Shown here: positions 61,543 to 64,000 of the stretch, piece after piece
Numbering within the stretch: position 1 is the first letter of the stretch
How the letters are laid out: every line of letters starts with the position of its first letter
Source of the DNA: Terebella lapidaria
Taxonomy: Eukaryota; Annelida; Polychaeta; Terebellida; Terebellidae
NCBI GenBank assembly: GCA_949152475.1
Contig: OX424561.1
Span: 434,001 to 498,000 of the forward strand
Length of the DNA stretch: 64,000 nt
Direction of reading: 5' to 3'
Notes under the pieces: generated by a model
What the model was told of the DNA's origin: nothing
The model's input: only the letters and a program-made list of their open reading frames with translations
Database searches by the model: none
Translations under genes and position numbers: made by a program

Positions 61543-64000
61543 CTCCATTGTGGCACCACGACCCTATCACTTTTCACTAGGAAGGTCCATTGTGGCACCA
61601 CGACCTTATCACTATTCACTAGGAAGGTCCATTGTGGCACCACGACCCTATCACTATTCACTAGGACTGTCCATTGTGGCACCACGACCCTATCACTATT
61701 CACTAGGACTGTCCATTGTGGCACCACGACCCTATCACTATTCACTAGGACTGTCCATTGTGGCACCACGACCCTATCACTATTCACTAGGAAGGTCCAT
61801 TGTGGCACCACGGCCCTATCACTATTCACTAGGACTGTCCATTGTGGCACCACGACCCTATCACTATTCACTAGGAAGGTTCATTGTGGCACCACGACCC
61901 TATCACTATTCACTAGGACTGTCCATTGTGGCACCACGACCCTATCACTATTCACTAGGAAGGTCCATTGTGACACCACGACCCTATCACTATTCACTAG
62001 GACTGTCCATTGTGGCACCACGACCCTATCACTATTCACTAGGACTGTCCATTGTGGCACCACGACCCTATCACTATTCACTAGGAAGGTCCATTGTGGC
62101 ACCACGACCCTATCACTATTCATTAGGAAGGTCCATTGTGGCACCACGACCCTATCACTATTCACTAGGACTGTCCATTGTGGCACCACGACCCTATCAC
62201 TATTCACTACGACTGTCCATTGTGGCACCACGACCCTATCACTATTCACTACGACTGTCCATTGTGGCACCACGACCCTATCACTATTCACTAGGACTGT
62301 CCATTGTGGCACCACGACCCTATCACTATTCACTAGGACTGTCCATTGTGGCACCACGACCCTATCACTATTCACTAGGACTGTCCATTGTGGCACCACG
62401 ACCTTATCACTATTCACTAGGAAGGTCCATTGTGACACCACGACCCTATCACTATTCACTAGGAAGGTCCATTGTGGCACCACGACCCTATCACTATTCA
62501 CTAGGACTGTCCATTGTGGCACCACGACCCTATCACTATTCACTAGGACTGTCCATTGTGGCACCACGACCCTATCACTTTTCACTAGGAAGGTCCATTG
62601 TGGCACCACGACCCTATCACTATTCACTAGGACTGTCCATTGTGGCACCACGACCCTATCACTATTCACTAGGAAGGTCCATTGTGACACCACGACCTTA
62701 TCACTATTCACTAGGACTGTCCATTGTGGCATCACGACCCTATCACTATTCACTAGGACTGTCCATTGTGGCACCACGACCCTATCACTATTCACTAGGA
62801 CTGTCCATTGTGACACCACGACCCTATCACTATTCACTAGGACTGTCCATTGTGGCACCACGACCTTATCACTATTCACTAGGAAGGTCCATTGTGACAC
62901 CACGACCCTATCACTATTCACTAGGAAGGTCCATTGTGGTACCACGACCTTATCACTATTCACTAGGACTGTCCATTGTGACACCACGACCCTATCACTA
63001 TTCACTAGGAAGGTCCATTGTGACACCACGACCCTATCACTATTCACTAGGAAGGTCCATTGTGACACCACGTCCTATCACTATTCACTAGGAAGGTCCA
63101 TTGTGGCACCACGACCCTATCACTATTCACTAGGAAGGTCCATTGTGACACCACGACCCTATCACTATTCACTAGGAAGGTCCATTGTGGCACCACGACC
63201 CTATCACTATTCACTAGAAAGGTCCATTGTGGCACCACGACCCTATCACTATTCACTAGGACTGTCCATTGTGACACCACGACCCTATCACTATTCACTA
63301 GGACGGTCCATTGTGGCACCACGACCCTATCACTATCCACTAGGAAGGTCCATTGTGGCACCACGACCCTATCACTATTCACTAGGACGGTCCATTGTGG
63401 CACCACGACCCTATCAATATTCACTAGGAAGGTCCATTGTGGCACCACGACCCTATCACTATTCACTAGAAAGGTCCATTGTGGCACCACGACCCTATCA
63501 CTATTCACTAGGACTGTCCATTGTGGCACCACGACCCTATCACTATTCACTAGGACGGTCCATTGTGGCACCACGACCCTATCACTATTCACTAGGACTG
63601 TCCATTGTGGCACCACGACCCTATCACTATTCACTAGGACTGTCCATTGTGGCACCACGACCCTATCACTATTCACTAGGACTGTCCATTGTGGCACCAC
63701 GACCTTATCACTATTCACTAGGACTGTCCATTGTGACACCACGACCCTATCACTATTCACTAGGAAGGTCCATTGTGGCACCACGACCTTATCACTATTC
63801 ACTAGGACTGTCCATTGTGGCACCACGACCCTATCACTATTCACTAGGAAGGTCCATTGTGGCACCACGACCCTATCACTATTCACTAGGACTGTCCATT
63901 GTGGCACCACGACCCTATCACTATTCACTAGGACTGTCCATTGTGGCACCACGACCTTATCACTATTCACTAGGACTGTCCATTGTGACACCATGACCCT
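61543..64000. repeat. 42-bp minisatellite in WDR25 intron 2 (continues past the window)
   Basis: About 58 copies of a 42-bp unit with TCCATTGTGGCACCACGACC and CTATCACTATTCACTAGGA, ending AAGG or ACTG. Changes are few (GGCACC or GACACC, CCCTAT or CTTAT). A one-base deletion near 63072 shifts the register. Because 42 is a multiple of 3, long frames stay open on both strands, giving repeating 14-residue peptides; these are a by-product of the repeat, not genes. The array starts 90 bp after the exon 2 donor. Confidence 0.97.

Noticed and set aside
61540-63996. 818- and 513-codon plus-strand open frames and 209-, 396- and 315-codon minus-strand frames
   Set aside because: They are the 42-bp repeat read in different frames; the unit is a multiple of 3 without stops. 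No start context, domain or frame-specific constraint supports a protein, and the region is an intron of WDR25.

Overview
The window is animal (metazoan) nuclear DNA. Genes are split by GT-AG introns, most of the DNA is non-coding, and there are several families of non-autonomous DNA transposons plus large minisatellites. The encoded proteins are clear orthologues of animal WARS1 and WDR25 but differ from the vertebrate sequences at many positions. I infer an invertebrate, possibly marine, but the sequence alone does not fix the phylum.

Layout. (1) 1-57: last coding codons of an EF-hand protein on the plus strand, with its 3' UTR after it. (2) 1006-53205, minus strand: a complete WARS1 gene (cytoplasmic tryptophanyl-tRNA synthetase). 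I reconstructed 8 coding exons that join in frame to 416 residues. (3) 53206-58438: a divergent intergenic region between WARS1 and WDR25, heavily loaded with inverted-repeat elements: a tiny hairpin with a 9-bp target duplication, two TTAA-flanked MITEs, and a hAT element with a perfect 8-bp duplication. (4) 58439-61453, plus strand: the first two coding exons of WDR25, with a pogo/Tigger-like element in intron 1. (5) 61543 to the window end: a 42-bp minisatellite in WDR25 intron 2. WARS1 and WDR25 are also divergent neighbours on human chromosome 14q32, so this is old conserved microsynteny.

The outstanding feature is WARS1 intron 6 (46,044 bp). All but about 58 bp of it is one tandem array of a 26-bp unit, about 1,770 copies. 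On the gene's strand the unit is the last 9 nt of intron 6 (ending TTACAG) joined to the first 17 nt of exon 7. The WARS1 3' splice site together with the start of its coding exon has therefore been copied about 1,770 times inside the intron it terminates. The copy nearest the gene is still the working exon boundary. The array stays in 26-bp register over tens of kilobases and carries internal block duplications of tens to hundreds of units. Exon 7 (141 bp) is hemmed in on its other side by an unrelated 29-bp minisatellite filling most of intron 7.

WARS1 intron 1 holds a third tandem array (147-bp unit) and a 436-bp MITE. The intergenic region holds a 133-bp tandem repeat. I saw no rRNA, tRNA, CRISPR, retroviral or LTR features.
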